IMG/VR virus record: IMGVR_UViG_3300021365_000054
Span: 1-34,437 of that record
Source: a virus
Direction: 5' to 3' (one strand)
Length of the DNA: 34,437 bases
Positions 1-6,992 of this stretch are shown in pieces. The position numbers and the translations under genes were made by a program. Position 1 is the stretch's first letter. The number at the start of each line of letters is the position of its first letter. The notes under the pieces were generated by a model that made no database searches, had not been told where the DNA came from, and saw only the letters and a program-made list of their open reading frames with translations.

Positions 1-46
1 TAACGGTGAACCAGACTGGAGACGCGATAAATTTAAGGTCAACTAC
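1..46. repeat. Terminal overlap, left copy
   Basis: These 46 bases match 34392-34437 at 45 of 46 positions; base 16 is C here and G at the other end. The overlap lies inside a single long reading frame, and joining the ends keeps that frame open. The simplest reading is an arbitrary linearisation of a circular assembly rather than a biological terminal repeat. The one mismatch (Thr versus Ser codon) could be population variation or a sequencing error. Confidence 0.85.
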
Positions 47-2927
47 AGACGGCGATGCAGTACGGATTACCTTCAGCTCACGGGTTCCTGCCGATCAAAT
101 TGGTCACATTGAGTATACTCATGTAAATGGCGGGTCCTACGGTAGTCTGGAAGCGTTCATAATTTCTGGCACAGAAGCGAGTAGGACAATTCTTGCTGAT
201 GGCAAGCTGATGTTTAAAGAGGGTTTATATATTAAGCCAGCAAGCGGCACCGGCGCAGGAACGCTAATAATTAATTCGTCAGGCAATATGGCCAATATCG
301 GCAATATCACTGCGACCGGTCTTGTTATTGCTGACCGTTTTTATTCAGGGCTAGGAACAGCCGCTTCGCCAGCGTTTAAAGTAGGAGATGCTGATTCAGG
401 ATTCTACGACAGCGGCGCAAATATGGTCGGTCTTGCGCTTGGTGGCGTCCTGGAATACGACTTCCAGCCAACCCAACTGGATTTAAACGGCAATAACATT
501 ATTGATGCTGGCACTATCTCTAGTGGGGCTATTAGCTCAACAGGCATTGTTATCGGGGGAAGCGGAGCTACTCCTACAGGGTCGGTGATTGGAAAAGTAA
601 GATCATACGGCACAGCCAGTGCCTATATGGGCGCGTCTGACGAATCTGGCCGAACAGCGTTTTTTGGCGTTGATAGCTCTGGTTATGCAATGTTTGGTGC
701 GCTTACGAATCACGATGCAGTTATCCGCGCTAATAATAATCCGTATTTAAGGGTTAAAACCAATTCTAACGTGCAAGTTGTTAGCGGCTCCCTTCAAATG
801 GGAACCATTACAGTTATTGATGCTGCAAGGAATATTACCAGTACAGGGCTTACTGTAGATACTTCCGCAGGAACGCTAATAGTTGAAGGGTTTGGAGCAG
901 GGTCAAATAAAATAAGGTCAGATGGTTCATTAAAATTATCTGCAACTGGTGGGTCTGTCGCGTTACAGCATGGCGCGACAGAGCGCCTAGAAACCACCTC
1001 TACAGGAATCTTAGTTACAGGCACTATCTCTAGCGGCGGGATAACCACCGTTGGAGCTAGTGTGTTCAACAGTTACAGCGCATCTGATCCAGATTCAACT
1101 TCAAGGACAAACTACCCCGCAGGTAATATGTTCACGCACTACTCACAAGCTAATGGGGTTTCTATTATTGGCGGTCAAGGTGGTTATACAGGGTCTAGCT
1201 TAACCATAGGTGAGGAGACAGGAAGATCAGCTAACTTTAAATTGATAAGAGGGATTTCTGATACCAACGGCACTCCAGCAGAAGAGTTTTCTATTAACGG
1301 CGTAGGTGATGCGGTTTTTGCAGGCACTATCTCTAGTGGGGCTGTTACGTCATCAGTATTCGTGTCTACTATTGTTGATCCGGGTAATCCCTCACCGGGG
1401 GCTAATAACCTACGAGTCAGTGGTTATGGTGTTATTGGAAACCGTGGCAATCTTTATTTGACTAACTCCAATGCGTCAGGACAAATAGTTTTCGGGATTA
1501 GTGGCGCACATAACGCAAACCCAAAATTAACCCTTACCACAACAGGCGCAACTTTCGCAGGAACTATCTCTAGTGGTGCTATTACATCCACGGGCGCTTT
1601 AAGTGTAGATGTTCCGTCTGGTATAGCCGCTACTATTAACTCAGGAACCACGAACGTAGTTGCAAGATTTGAATCTGAAGATGCCGAAGCATGGATAGAC
1701 ATTCAGGATAGCAACAGCGGAACATACGGAGTCTTGATAGGACATGACAATACAAATCTTTTAAAAATTGCCGATCAAGGCGTAAATGTACGCATGAGTC
1801 TCAGTAACGCTGGTTTGGTAACAGCGGACAGATTTTTGTCAGGGGTAGGAACAGCGGTAAGTCCAGCGTTTCAAGTCGGTGATACAAATTCTGGATTTTA
1901 TGACAGCGGCGCAAATGAGGTCGGTGTCTCTCTAAGCGGCGTTTTAGAGTACGAATTTACGCCGACCACCTTTGACATGAAAAACAACCTATTAACTGGA
2001 GTCAATCAAATAACCGTTGGGAGCGGCACATCAGGAGGAGTCGCTAGGTTTAGAGGCGCAAATTATAATCAAATTAATATATCTCACAGTGGGAATGCGA
2101 GCTGGGGAATGTTGCTTACAAATAGCAATAGCACATCTAACGGCAATTACCATTACAGCACTAGCGGAGCGCACAACAGTATCGCAGTTGTGAACGTAAA
2201 CAACGATGCGCTTCATTTTGGAACAAACAATGACGCAAAAATGACCATTGACCATGGTGGGGATGTATCTATTCTTGATGGCGTTCTTAAAATGGGATCT
2301 ACCACTGTAATTGATGGTAGCCGAAACGCAATAAACCTTACAACTGTAGGAGTAGGAACGGCGTCCGTTACCTCTGGCTACATGATGGAGATCAAAAACA
2401 TAAATGAAGCCGCCATCTTGATAAGAGCTGACTATGACAATATCGGCGAAGATGGCAATGCGATTATTAAATTTTCGCAAGACAATACAATCATAGAGTC
2501 TACGATTGGATTGACGGCTGATAATAATTACGCTCTAAACCATCTTTATGCTGGCGCTAACATTTTATTTCAATTTGCTGGTGCTACAAGATTTACGATG
2601 ACAAATGGTGGAGCCTTTACGGCAACTGGTAACATTACAGCCTATTCCGATGAAAGACTGAAACAAAACATCCAAACGCTAGACGGCTCTAAAGTCTTGC
2701 AGATGCGCGGCGTGTCTTTCACCAAGGACGAAGAAGAAGGATCTGGCGTAATCGCTCAAGAGCTAGAGCTAATCGCGCCAGAATTAGTCCATACAGCCGA
2801 TGATGAGATGGGTACGAAGTCAGTCGCTTATGGAAACTTAGTCGGCTATCTCATTGAAAATGCTAAACAGCAACAAACCGAGATAGATGAACTTAAAGCC
2901 CTTGTTAAAAAACTTATGGAGAAATAG
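1..2927 (+). CDS. Tail tip/fibre protein, 3' part, with C-terminal peptidase S74 chaperone
   Basis: This is the continuation of the gene that runs off the right end of the window. The frame is open from base 1, so the GTG at 6 is not a real start. The region is a repetitive fibre built from short beta-rich units. The unit GTISSGAI or a close variant recurs near 511, 1021, 1324 and 1561, and a roughly 45-residue unit containing SGFYDSGAN occurs twice (about 330-465 and 1820-1960). The last 95 residues are a clear peptidase S74 / intramolecular chaperone domain: YSDERLKQNI near 2643-2672 supplies the Ser and the Lys five residues later that form the self-cleavage dyad in this family, followed by GVIAQELE and a final coiled coil. 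By family knowledge the chaperone trimerises the fibre and then releases itself by autocleavage. The mature part probably contacts the host receptor. Confidence 0.9.
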   Translation, partial: TVNQTGDAINLRSTTDGDAVRITFSSRVPADQIGHIEYTHVNGGSYGSLEAFIISGTEASRTILADGKLMFKEGLYIKPASGTGAGTLIINSSGNMANIGNITATGLVIADRFYSGLGTAASPAFKVGDADSGFYDSGANMVGLALGGVLEYDFQPTQLDLNGNNIIDAGTISSGAISSTGIVIGGSGATPTGSVIGKVRSYGTASAYMGASDESGRTAFFGVDSSGYAMFGALTNHDAVIRANNNPYLRVKTNSNVQVVSGSLQMGTITVIDAARNITSTGLTVDTSAGTLIVEGFGAGSNKIRSDGSLKLSATGGSVALQHGATERLETTSTGILVTGTISSGGITTVGASVFNSYSASDPDSTSRTNYPAGNMFTHYSQANGVSIIGGQGGYTGSSLTIGEETGRSANFKLIRGISDTNGTPAEEFSINGVGDAVFAGTISSGAVTSSVFVSTIVDPGNPSPGANNLRVSGYGVIGNRGNLYLTNSNASGQIVFGISGAHNANPKLTLTTTGATFAGTISSGAITSTGALSVDVPSGIAATINSGTTNVVARFESEDAEAWIDIQDSNSGTYGVLIGHDNTNLLKIADQGVNVRMSLSNAGLVTADRFLSGVGTAVSPAFQVGDTNSGFYDSGANEVGVSLSGVLEYEFTPTTFDMKNNLLTGVNQITVGSGTSGGVARFRGANYNQINISHSGNASWGMLLTNSNSTSNGNYHYSTSGAHNSIAVVNVNNDALHFGTNNDAKMTIDHGGDVSILDGVLKMGSTTVIDGSRNAINLTTVGVGTASVTSGYMMEIKNINEAAILIRADYDNIGEDGNAIIKFSQDNTIIESTIGLTADNNYALNHLYAGANILFQFAGATRFTMTNGGAFTATGNITAYSDERLKQNIQTLDGSKVLQMRGVSFTKDEEEGSGVIAQELELIAPELVHTADDEMGTKSVAYGNLVGYLIENAKQQQTEIDELKALVKKLMEK

Positions 2928-2929
2928 AT

Positions 2930-3199
2930 ATGGCGATTACTAAAACCGAAGTATTACAACGATGCGAGACCTATCCTGCATTGGACCCAAGTGCAGAGGC
3001 TACGACTAACGAAGGCAATCCCCGATTGATGGTTGTGATGGAGATCACCTTTGACGATGCAGACGATGCTGAGTTGCCAGCGGTTTCTAATCATGTCACT
3101 CATTTAAGTCGTTATGACTCTGACGGCAATCCCACGGATGTGTCTGGTTACGTTCAGCTAGTTCAAGACATCTGCGCGGCGGTCTGGACTGATGACTGA
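2930..3199 (+). CDS. Small acidic protein after the tail fibre
   Basis: This 89-residue protein starts 2 bases after the fibre stop codon, and GGAGA in the last fibre codons acts as the ribosome binding site. It is rich in Asp and Glu, has no membrane segment and no motif I recognise. Position directly behind an S74 fibre and translational coupling suggest a tail-associated or fibre-assembly role, but that is inference only. It overlaps the next small gene by 8 bases. Confidence 0.75.
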   Translation: MAITKTEVLQRCETYPALDPSAEATTNEGNPRLMVVMEITFDDADDAELPAVSNHVTHLSRYDSDGNPTDVSGYVQLVQDICAAVWTDD

Positions 3200-3350
3200 G
3201 CACACGATGCGGGATGACTGGATTTGTTTCACCTACACAACCACAGAAGGGAGAGAGTTGTATGTCGAAACAAAGTTGAAAACGACCGTTGAAGAAGACA
3301 TTGAAGCTGCAAAAGAAATGACCGAGGTTGTTCATAATGGGGGTGGTTAG
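3192..3350 (+). CDS. Small protein of 52 residues
   Basis: ATG at 3192 overlaps the preceding stop codon, and the frame runs to TAG at 3348-3350, overlapping the next gene start at 3337. The protein has a short beta-like N-terminal half (DDWICFTYTT) and an acidic helical end (VEEDIEAAKEM). No family is recognised. There is no strong Shine-Dalgarno sequence, so it probably depends on coupling to the upstream gene. An internal ATG at 3207 is an alternative start. Confidence 0.55.
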   Translation: MTEHTMRDDWICFTYTTTEGRELYVETKLKTTVEEDIEAAKEMTEVVHNGGG

Positions 3351-4263
3351 CACTCACACGATGGTAACGGGCGCGACTGGAAGTGGATTTATTGGATACA
3401 TCAGTGCGCTTAGTGTTGGCAGCATGTCACCGTCAACTAGCGATGCAATCGGAACAAGTCCATCCATTATAGAGCTATATCACGCTTTCGGGTTTACGAT
3501 CCTTAAATTTTCAGGTTATTTTGACAACAGTAGTATTACAGGGTTAAGTCTAACTCCTTCGGGCGGCTCCACTTTCACGATGACATTTGGCAGTTTTAGC
3601 CGCGATCAGGGTGATAATTACACTATATTTTCAGACGCTTCTGGAAGTACGCTGTCGAACAACACTACTTATACGGTTCAGATTTTAGGAGACACCACCA
3701 ACGTAAATACCGAGGGCACAACCTTGGAGCGTAGAAACCCGAAAGGCTTTAATGACTTTTTTGGAGCAACCAGAAACGTGCCGCCGGTCAGTGGAGCGTT
3801 CAAGTTGACCTGGCTAAAGAATGCGGTCAAGTATCAGTTTAGCAGCGCAATGACTATCGCTCAGTATGTCTATCAACAAGGTAACACATCTATTGCGACC
3901 TATACGGGCTACTCTACTACCATACTTCCATCGATTGGCCTGTCTGGAACTTTGGGATCTATGGCAGACAGCTCAGTTGATTCAATTATTAATTTCTACA
4001 ACGGGGCCACTTTTACTCAAATCCTAGTAACAAACCCTACGGGAACGCAGAGCCATGTATTAACCATTAACATGACTCAGACGGCTACTAATAGAAATAG
4101 TGAATGGTACAAGGTTAGCTTCACGCCATCAGGCGGGTCAGAAGTAGCTTTTTATCGTGAAGATCTAACCTACAGCCGAAGCGGAACAACGCACTCATGG
4201 GTAAAAACTTTAGGGTCAACACCACTTAGCGCAGGAAGCGGCACATTTAAGTTGACCTGTTAA
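3337..4263 (+). CDS. Probable structural/tail-associated protein, 308 residues
   Basis: The start is placed at ATG 3337 with GAGG nine bases upstream; the frame is open slightly further upstream from a TTG. The protein is rich in Ser, Thr, Gly and aromatic residues with alternating hydrophobicity, the composition of a beta-sandwich fibre or adhesin. It has no signal peptide and no membrane segment. Two similar segments near the middle and the end, each closing in a FKLTW or FKLTC-like strand, suggest an internal duplication. Location just after the S74 fibre supports a second receptor-binding or decoration protein. I recognise no named family. Confidence 0.8.
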   Translation: MGVVSTHTMVTGATGSGFIGYISALSVGSMSPSTSDAIGTSPSIIELYHAFGFTILKFSGYFDNSSITGLSLTPSGGSTFTMTFGSFSRDQGDNYTIFSDASGSTLSNNTTYTVQILGDTTNVNTEGTTLERRNPKGFNDFFGATRNVPPVSGAFKLTWLKNAVKYQFSSAMTIAQYVYQQGNTSIATYTGYSTTILPSIGLSGTLGSMADSSVDSIINFYNGATFTQILVTNPTGTQSHVLTINMTQTATNRNSEWYKVSFTPSGGSEVAFYREDLTYSRSGTTHSWVKTLGSTPLSAGSGTFKLTC

Positions 4264-4324
4264 ACCAGTGGAAGACGGGCTAATAACACGATAAAATCGT
4301 CAAACCACAACTAAGGAGAGGAAA

Positions 4325-4546
4325 ATGAGTGAGCAAAAGCGGGAAATGAGTGCAGATGAGTATGTTCAGATGGCTAAAATCGATTCATTAGCGAAACAAA
4401 ACGCCGGTCAGGCTCTTAGGATAGCTGATTTAGAGGCACAGATTAGCCTTTATCAACAACAACAAGCACAACAGGCACAGCAGCCAGCAGACGAGCCTAT
4501 TCTTGGCGAAGAGCCCGTCTTTGAGGAAGTGGACGAAGCTCACTAA
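4325..4546 (+). CDS. Small coiled-coil protein with Gln-rich tract
   Basis: This 73-residue protein is preceded by a very strong AAGGAGAGG ribosome binding site. The middle (LRIADLEAQISLYQQQQ) has heptad spacing and runs into a polyglutamine/alanine tract, followed by a highly acidic tail (EEPVFEEVDEAH). There is no membrane segment. It sits between the tail genes and the lysis-region membrane proteins. No function can be assigned. Confidence 0.75.
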   Translation: MSEQKREMSADEYVQMAKIDSLAKQNAGQALRIADLEAQISLYQQQQAQQAQQPADEPILGEEPVFEEVDEAH

Positions 4547-4574
4547 CTAAAAAGCTGCTGCATGATGGAAGATT

Positions 4575-5027
4575 ATGATTGCGGAGATCTCAGCAGCTAT
4601 TGCAGCAGTTCAGTCTGTCAATGCAGCGATACAGACACTCAAGGAGGCTAAGGGTCACGGAGGTGATCTGTCTAGCGTTGTAGGGCGTTGGGCGACTGCG
4701 ACAGAGAAAGCTCAGGAAGCTGAGAAAAAGGGAGCCGGTAAAATGAGTTACCAAGAGGCTCTAAAAATGGAGTCCATAACTCGCCAGCTTCAGAATTTTG
4801 ATCGGCAATTGCAAGACATTTGTTTAATGCAGGGTCAGCCTGAGCTTTATCATTCCATAAAGCGAAGAATGGAAGAAAGTCGGTTAGCGCATGAAAAGGA
4901 AGTTGGTAGAATCAGACTGAAGCGAAAGCAGTTTAGAGAAAGTGTTAAGCTGATTGCAACGATGGTAGGTTGGGGCTTGCTGTTCATTGGCTTGCTGATG
5001 GCTGGCCTCTATTTATATACAAATTAG
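4575..5027 (+). CDS. C-terminally membrane-anchored protein, 150 residues
   Basis: The start ATG at 4575 has GGAAG just upstream. The first 120 residues are helical and charged, with an Ala-rich N-terminus (AEISAAIAAVQSVNAAIQ) and a basic stretch (RIRLKRKQFRES). Residues about 128-147 form one hydrophobic membrane span (GWGLLFIGLLMAGLYLY) followed by a two-residue tail. This C-tail-anchored topology occurs in some phage virion-internal or membrane-modifying proteins. It stands at the head of a run of tiny membrane genes that ends with a holin, so a role in lysis or DNA entry is possible but unproven. Confidence 0.75.
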   Translation: MIAEISAAIAAVQSVNAAIQTLKEAKGHGGDLSSVVGRWATATEKAQEAEKKGAGKMSYQEALKMESITRQLQNFDRQLQDICLMQGQPELYHSIKRRMEESRLAHEKEVGRIRLKRKQFRESVKLIATMVGWGLLFIGLLMAGLYLYTN

Positions 5028-5036
5028 GATTTCAAG

Positions 5037-5222
5037 ATGCAAACGGAAGCCAAATCAATTCTGGATGCGGTTGCAGTAGGTGGAGGAGTAGCGTCTTTGG
5101 CTGGATGGTTGCCCGATATTGCAGCACTTTTAACTATTGTTTGGCTTTCAATCCGCATCTGGGAATCCGACACTGTAAAGCGGATTTTTGGACGCAAGGA
5201 TAGCAGCGATGGAGACTCTTGA
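5037..5222 (+). CDS. Small holin-like membrane protein
   Basis: This 61-residue protein begins ten bases after the preceding stop with AGGA upstream. It has two short hydrophobic stretches: a glycine/alanine-rich one (AVAVGGGVASLAGWL) and a longer one (IAALLTIVWLSIRIW). A charged Lys/Arg/Asp C-terminus follows. Size, topology and charged tail fit a small class II-type holin or antiholin. Several other small membrane proteins follow, so which one sets lysis timing cannot be decided. The last 14 bases overlap the next gene. Confidence 0.7.
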   Translation: MQTEAKSILDAVAVGGGVASLAGWLPDIAALLTIVWLSIRIWESDTVKRIFGRKDSSDGDS

Positions 5223-5361
5223 CGCTCTCGGCGCAATTTGGCCCGTTGCATTTGGATTTGTGACGCTAGTGATCGTACTAGCAAAAATGCACAGCGATAT
5301 TGAGCAGATAAAAGAGAAAGTTCGGACGTTATTTGAACTGTTTAACAACAAGAATAAGTAA
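5209..5361 (+). CDS. Single-span membrane protein, 50 residues
   Basis: ATG at 5209 lies inside the end of the previous gene, and the TAA at 5359-5361 shares its last A with the next ATG. Residues about 7-25 (GAIWPVAFGFVTLVIVLA) form one membrane span. The rest is a charged helix (KMHSDIEQIKEKVRTLFEL) likely to form a coiled coil. It may partner the holin-like protein before it or the spanin-like protein after it. No family is recognised. Confidence 0.65.
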   Translation: METLDALGAIWPVAFGFVTLVIVLAKMHSDIEQIKEKVRTLFELFNNKNK

Positions 5362-5753
5362 TGCCTGAAATCAACGACAATACCACTATTGAGATCCCAA
5401 TTAGGAATCTAGTGGCGATCATTGCTGGCGTGGTCGTGGCCGTGTTCGCGTATACAGAGGTGACGAATCGTATAAGCGTCCTGGAACGTCAGATAACGAT
5501 TCTTGAAGTAGACCTCAAGATGAACAGCGAGTTTAGAGTCAAATGGCCTAGGGGGGAGCTTGGTTCGCTTCCAGACGACCTTCTGCAAAACAGTCAGATC
5601 GCTGCGTTAGAGAAAGTGGTTGATCTTAATACCGAATTTAGGAACAACTGGGCTCCACCGGCAGAGGTGCAAGAAAGTATCCGCACCAACCATGCTCAGG
5701 AAATTAGGCTGCAATACTTAGAAGATGAAATGGAGGAAATAAAAGACAAGTAA
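5361..5753 (+). CDS. Membrane-anchored coiled-coil protein, spanin-like
   Basis: This 130-residue protein has a charged N-terminus, one membrane span (residues about 14-30, LVAIIAGVVVAVFAY), then a heptad-patterned region (ISVLERQITILEVDL) and a charged C-terminal helix. An internal duplication is visible: NSEFRVKWP and NTEFRNNWAPP, about 48 residues apart. An N-terminal anchor with a long helical periplasmic part is the layout of an inner-membrane spanin, and the gene sits in a lysis-like cluster. The spanin call is inference from topology only. Start and stop are coupled to both neighbours. Confidence 0.7.
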   Translation: MPEINDNTTIEIPIRNLVAIIAGVVVAVFAYTEVTNRISVLERQITILEVDLKMNSEFRVKWPRGELGSLPDDLLQNSQIAALEKVVDLNTEFRNNWAPPAEVQESIRTNHAQEIRLQYLEDEMEEIKDK

Positions 5754-5942
5754 ATGAAGTTTATTTTAATCATCATGATTGGGTCATGGATAAATCCTGA
5801 TCGGATTGAGTTTGACACCCTAGAAGCATGTGAGAAGATGGCAGAACGATTAACTTACGGCAAGATAATCACGGCTTGCGAAATTGACGGAGAATCAAAT
5901 GGAATATCTGAACCTATTAACAACCTTAGTCGCGTTTTGTAG
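5754..5942 (+). CDS. Small secreted or membrane protein, 62 residues
   Basis: The ATG follows the preceding TAA with no gap. Residues 1-12 are hydrophobic (MKFILIIMIGSW) and resemble a short signal sequence. The rest is soluble with two cysteines (EACEKM and TACEID) that could pair in the periplasm. Its last 44 bases overlap the next small gene in another frame, an arrangement reminiscent of nested spanin genes. I recognise no family. Confidence 0.6.
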   Translation: MKFILIIMIGSWINPDRIEFDTLEACEKMAERLTYGKIITACEIDGESNGISEPINNLSRVL

Positions 5943-6048
5943 CGCGATTTGTGCATTAACCCCTACACCAAAGGACGATGCCATAATTGGCAAGATCTAT
6001 AAGGTGTTGGAGATGTTTGCACTTAATGTTGGGAAAGCCAAGCAGTGA
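5899..6048 (+). CDS. Small exported protein, 49 residues
   Basis: ATG at 5899 has GGAG at good spacing and lies inside the end of the previous gene. The first 20 residues form a signal-like hydrophobic segment (LNLLTTLVAFCSAICALTP). The mature part carries TPTPKDD and ends in ALNVGKAKQ. Similar short proteins occur beside holin genes in other phages, as far as I recall, without a known role. The cysteine at the end of the hydrophobic segment could be a lipidation site, but the lipobox is not canonical. The stop overlaps the GTG start of the holin gene by four bases. Confidence 0.65.
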   Translation: MEYLNLLTTLVAFCSAICALTPTPKDDAIIGKIYKVLEMFALNVGKAKQ

Positions 6049-6443
6049 TAGAAAAGCTCATTGGTCCCGTTACGGGACTGTTAGACAAGTTCATTGAGGA
6101 CAAGGATCAGAAGAACGCCTTGGCGCATGAAATTGCTACCATGTCGCAGAAATACGCGCAAGAAATTGCTCAAGGCCAGATGGCTATTAATCAGGTCGAG
6201 GCGGCCCACAAGTCGCTGTTCGTGTCTGGATGGCGACCCGCAGTTGGCTGGGTGTGCGTTCTGGGCATGTTCGGCAACTTTATCACCATCCCATTTAGCA
6301 ACTTTGTGCTGGCCTTGTTAGGTATAGACATAGTTATACCTCTAGTCCCCCTGGAAACTATGATGCCCGTTCTAATGGGTATGCTAGGATTAGGAGCAAT
6401 GAGGTCATACGAAAAGAAAAATTCGGTACATAGAGACAAATAA
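6045..6443 (+). CDS. Holin of the 3TM family (Holin_3TMs)
   Basis: The 132-residue protein starts at GTG 6045, overlapping the preceding TGA. It begins with an amphipathic helix (IEKLIGPVTGLLDKFIEDKD), continues as a charged helix rich in Gln and Ala, then has SGWRPAVGWVCVLGMF, the hallmark Trp/Arg-rich entry to the hydrophobic region. Two further hydrophobic segments follow and the C-terminus is basic. This matches the three-transmembrane holin family found in many phages and in gene transfer agents, whose members permeabilise the inner membrane at lysis. It is the last gene of the late operon and is followed by a GC-rich hairpin. Confidence 0.85.
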   Translation: MIEKLIGPVTGLLDKFIEDKDQKNALAHEIATMSQKYAQEIAQGQMAINQVEAAHKSLFVSGWRPAVGWVCVLGMFGNFITIPFSNFVLALLGIDIVIPLVPLETMMPVLMGMLGLGAMRSYEKKNSVHRDK

Positions 6444-6459
6444 GGGGGCCGAAGCCCCC
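6444..6459. terminator. GC-rich hairpin between convergent operons
   Basis: GGGGGC at 6444-6449 pairs with GCCCCC at 6454-6459 around a CGAA tetraloop, directly after the holin stop codon. There is no good T-run on + (ATTACACTTTG follows), but AATTCG/TTATT context on the other strand is AT-rich. It lies where the late operon meets the end of the leftward early operon, so a bidirectional transcription end or RNA 3'-end processing element is likely. Confidence 0.6.
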
Positions 6460-6483
6460 ATTACACTTTGATGATGGCTGGGC

Positions 6484-6699
6484 CTACGGTTTCCCTCTCT
6501 CCTTCCCCTTAGACCGTACTGGGGTTCGATTCCCCAGATCACCAACCCAACGCTTGCTTAACCATTTTCCCGCTGTAGGAGCCATAGGCGCTTCAGCAGG
6601 ACTCAGGCGCCTGATTTGTCTACATCTGCCGCATATCTTAAAGTCTTTTCTGACTTTTTTGCCGCAATGCCCACAAGTTGCCTTAAAAGGGAACATCAT
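6484..6699 (-). CDS. Zinc-ribbon protein at the end of the leftward operon
   Basis: This 71-residue ORF starts inside the end of the SSB-like gene, using the GATGATG that encodes its acidic tail. It has two CxxC pairs (CGHCGKK and ICGRCRQ), a zinc-ribbon pattern. The following 25 or so residues are basic. Its last third (from about WVGDLGNRTPV) is encoded by the complement of the tRNA-3'-end-like sequence, so the C-terminus may be a by-product of an attachment site. It has no separate ribosome binding site and would depend on translational coupling. Confidence 0.5.
   Translation of the reverse strand: MMFPFKATCGHCGKKVRKDFKICGRCRQIRRLSPAEAPMAPTAGKWLSKRWVGDLGNRTPVRSKGKERGKP
6485..6518. other. 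Long imperfect hairpin with pyrimidine loop
   Basis: TACGGTTT at 6485-6492 pairs with AGACCGTA at 6511-6518 (eight pairs counting one G-U), enclosing an 18-base C/T-rich loop. It abuts the T-arm-like hairpin that follows without a gap, so the two could stack. It could be the variable or anticodon-side part of a degenerate tRNA, or part of an attP arm region. Confidence 0.4.
6519..6544 (+). other. tRNA 3'-end-like sequence, candidate attP core
   Basis: TGGGG-TTCGATT-CCCCA (6520-6536) has exactly the five-pair stem and seven-base TTCRANY-type loop of a tRNA T-arm, with one further C-G pair outside. It is followed by GATCACCA, which reads like the acceptor 3' strand. The matching 5' strand GGTGATC and any D-arm are missing upstream, so it is not a whole tRNA gene. 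A 3' tRNA fragment at the end of the leftward recombination operon is the usual form and place of an attP site in temperate phages, but no integrase gene is visible. Confidence 0.5.
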
Positions 6700-6991
6700 C
6701 GTCAAAATCATCTACCGGCAATGCTTCAGGTGCGCTATCTCCCTTGGGCTGTTGGAACTCAGGTGCGTCAGACCAAAAAATCGTAGCATTACCGATCTTT
6801 GGTAGCTTTACGCCTTGATCCCGTTCTTCTTTGGTCGATTGCTCAACAATCATTCCGTTGTCACCGAATTGACTTGGCTCGCTATCAACGAAGACCGTCA
6901 GATCTGCATAAGTGCCTTTCTTCCCTACAAAAAATCTTGATTTATCGAGTTTTGTCACATCTATCTTAAAATTGACGCCTACTTTGCTCAT
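6683..6991 (-). CDS. SSB-like single-stranded DNA-binding protein
   Basis: The 102-residue protein ends in DDFDDDVPF, the acidic tip with terminal Pro-Phe that bacterial SSB proteins use to dock partner proteins. The body is short and beta-rich, as expected for an OB fold (VNFKIDVTKLDKSRFFVGKKG). A Lys/Arg- and Pro-containing linker precedes the tail. It lies one base after the annealing-protein gene and has a GGAGAG ribosome binding site. Co-transcription of SSB with a Rad52-type annealing protein is common in phage recombination modules. It is shorter than cellular SSB (about 170 residues), so it may be a divergent phage type. Confidence 0.7.
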   Translation of the reverse strand: MSKVGVNFKIDVTKLDKSRFFVGKKGTYADLTVFVDSEPSQFGDNGMIVEQSTKEERDQGVKLPKIGNATIFWSDAPEFQQPKGDSAPEALPVDDFDDDVPF

Positions 6992-6992
6992 T

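Noticed and set aside
1-46. Biological direct terminal repeat
   Set aside because: It is only 46 bases, has one mismatch, and lies inside a gene whose frame continues perfectly across the join; a circular-assembly overlap explains it better.
2031-2480. 149-codon open frame on the minus strand inside the tail fibre gene
   Set aside because: It is antisense to a well-supported fibre gene, has no ribosome binding site, and no recognisable protein features. The other minus-strand frames in the late operon are rejected likewise.
6485-6548. Complete tRNA gene
   Set aside because: The T-arm and acceptor-like 3' end are good, but no D-arm, anticodon arm or 5' acceptor strand GGTGATC can be placed upstream.
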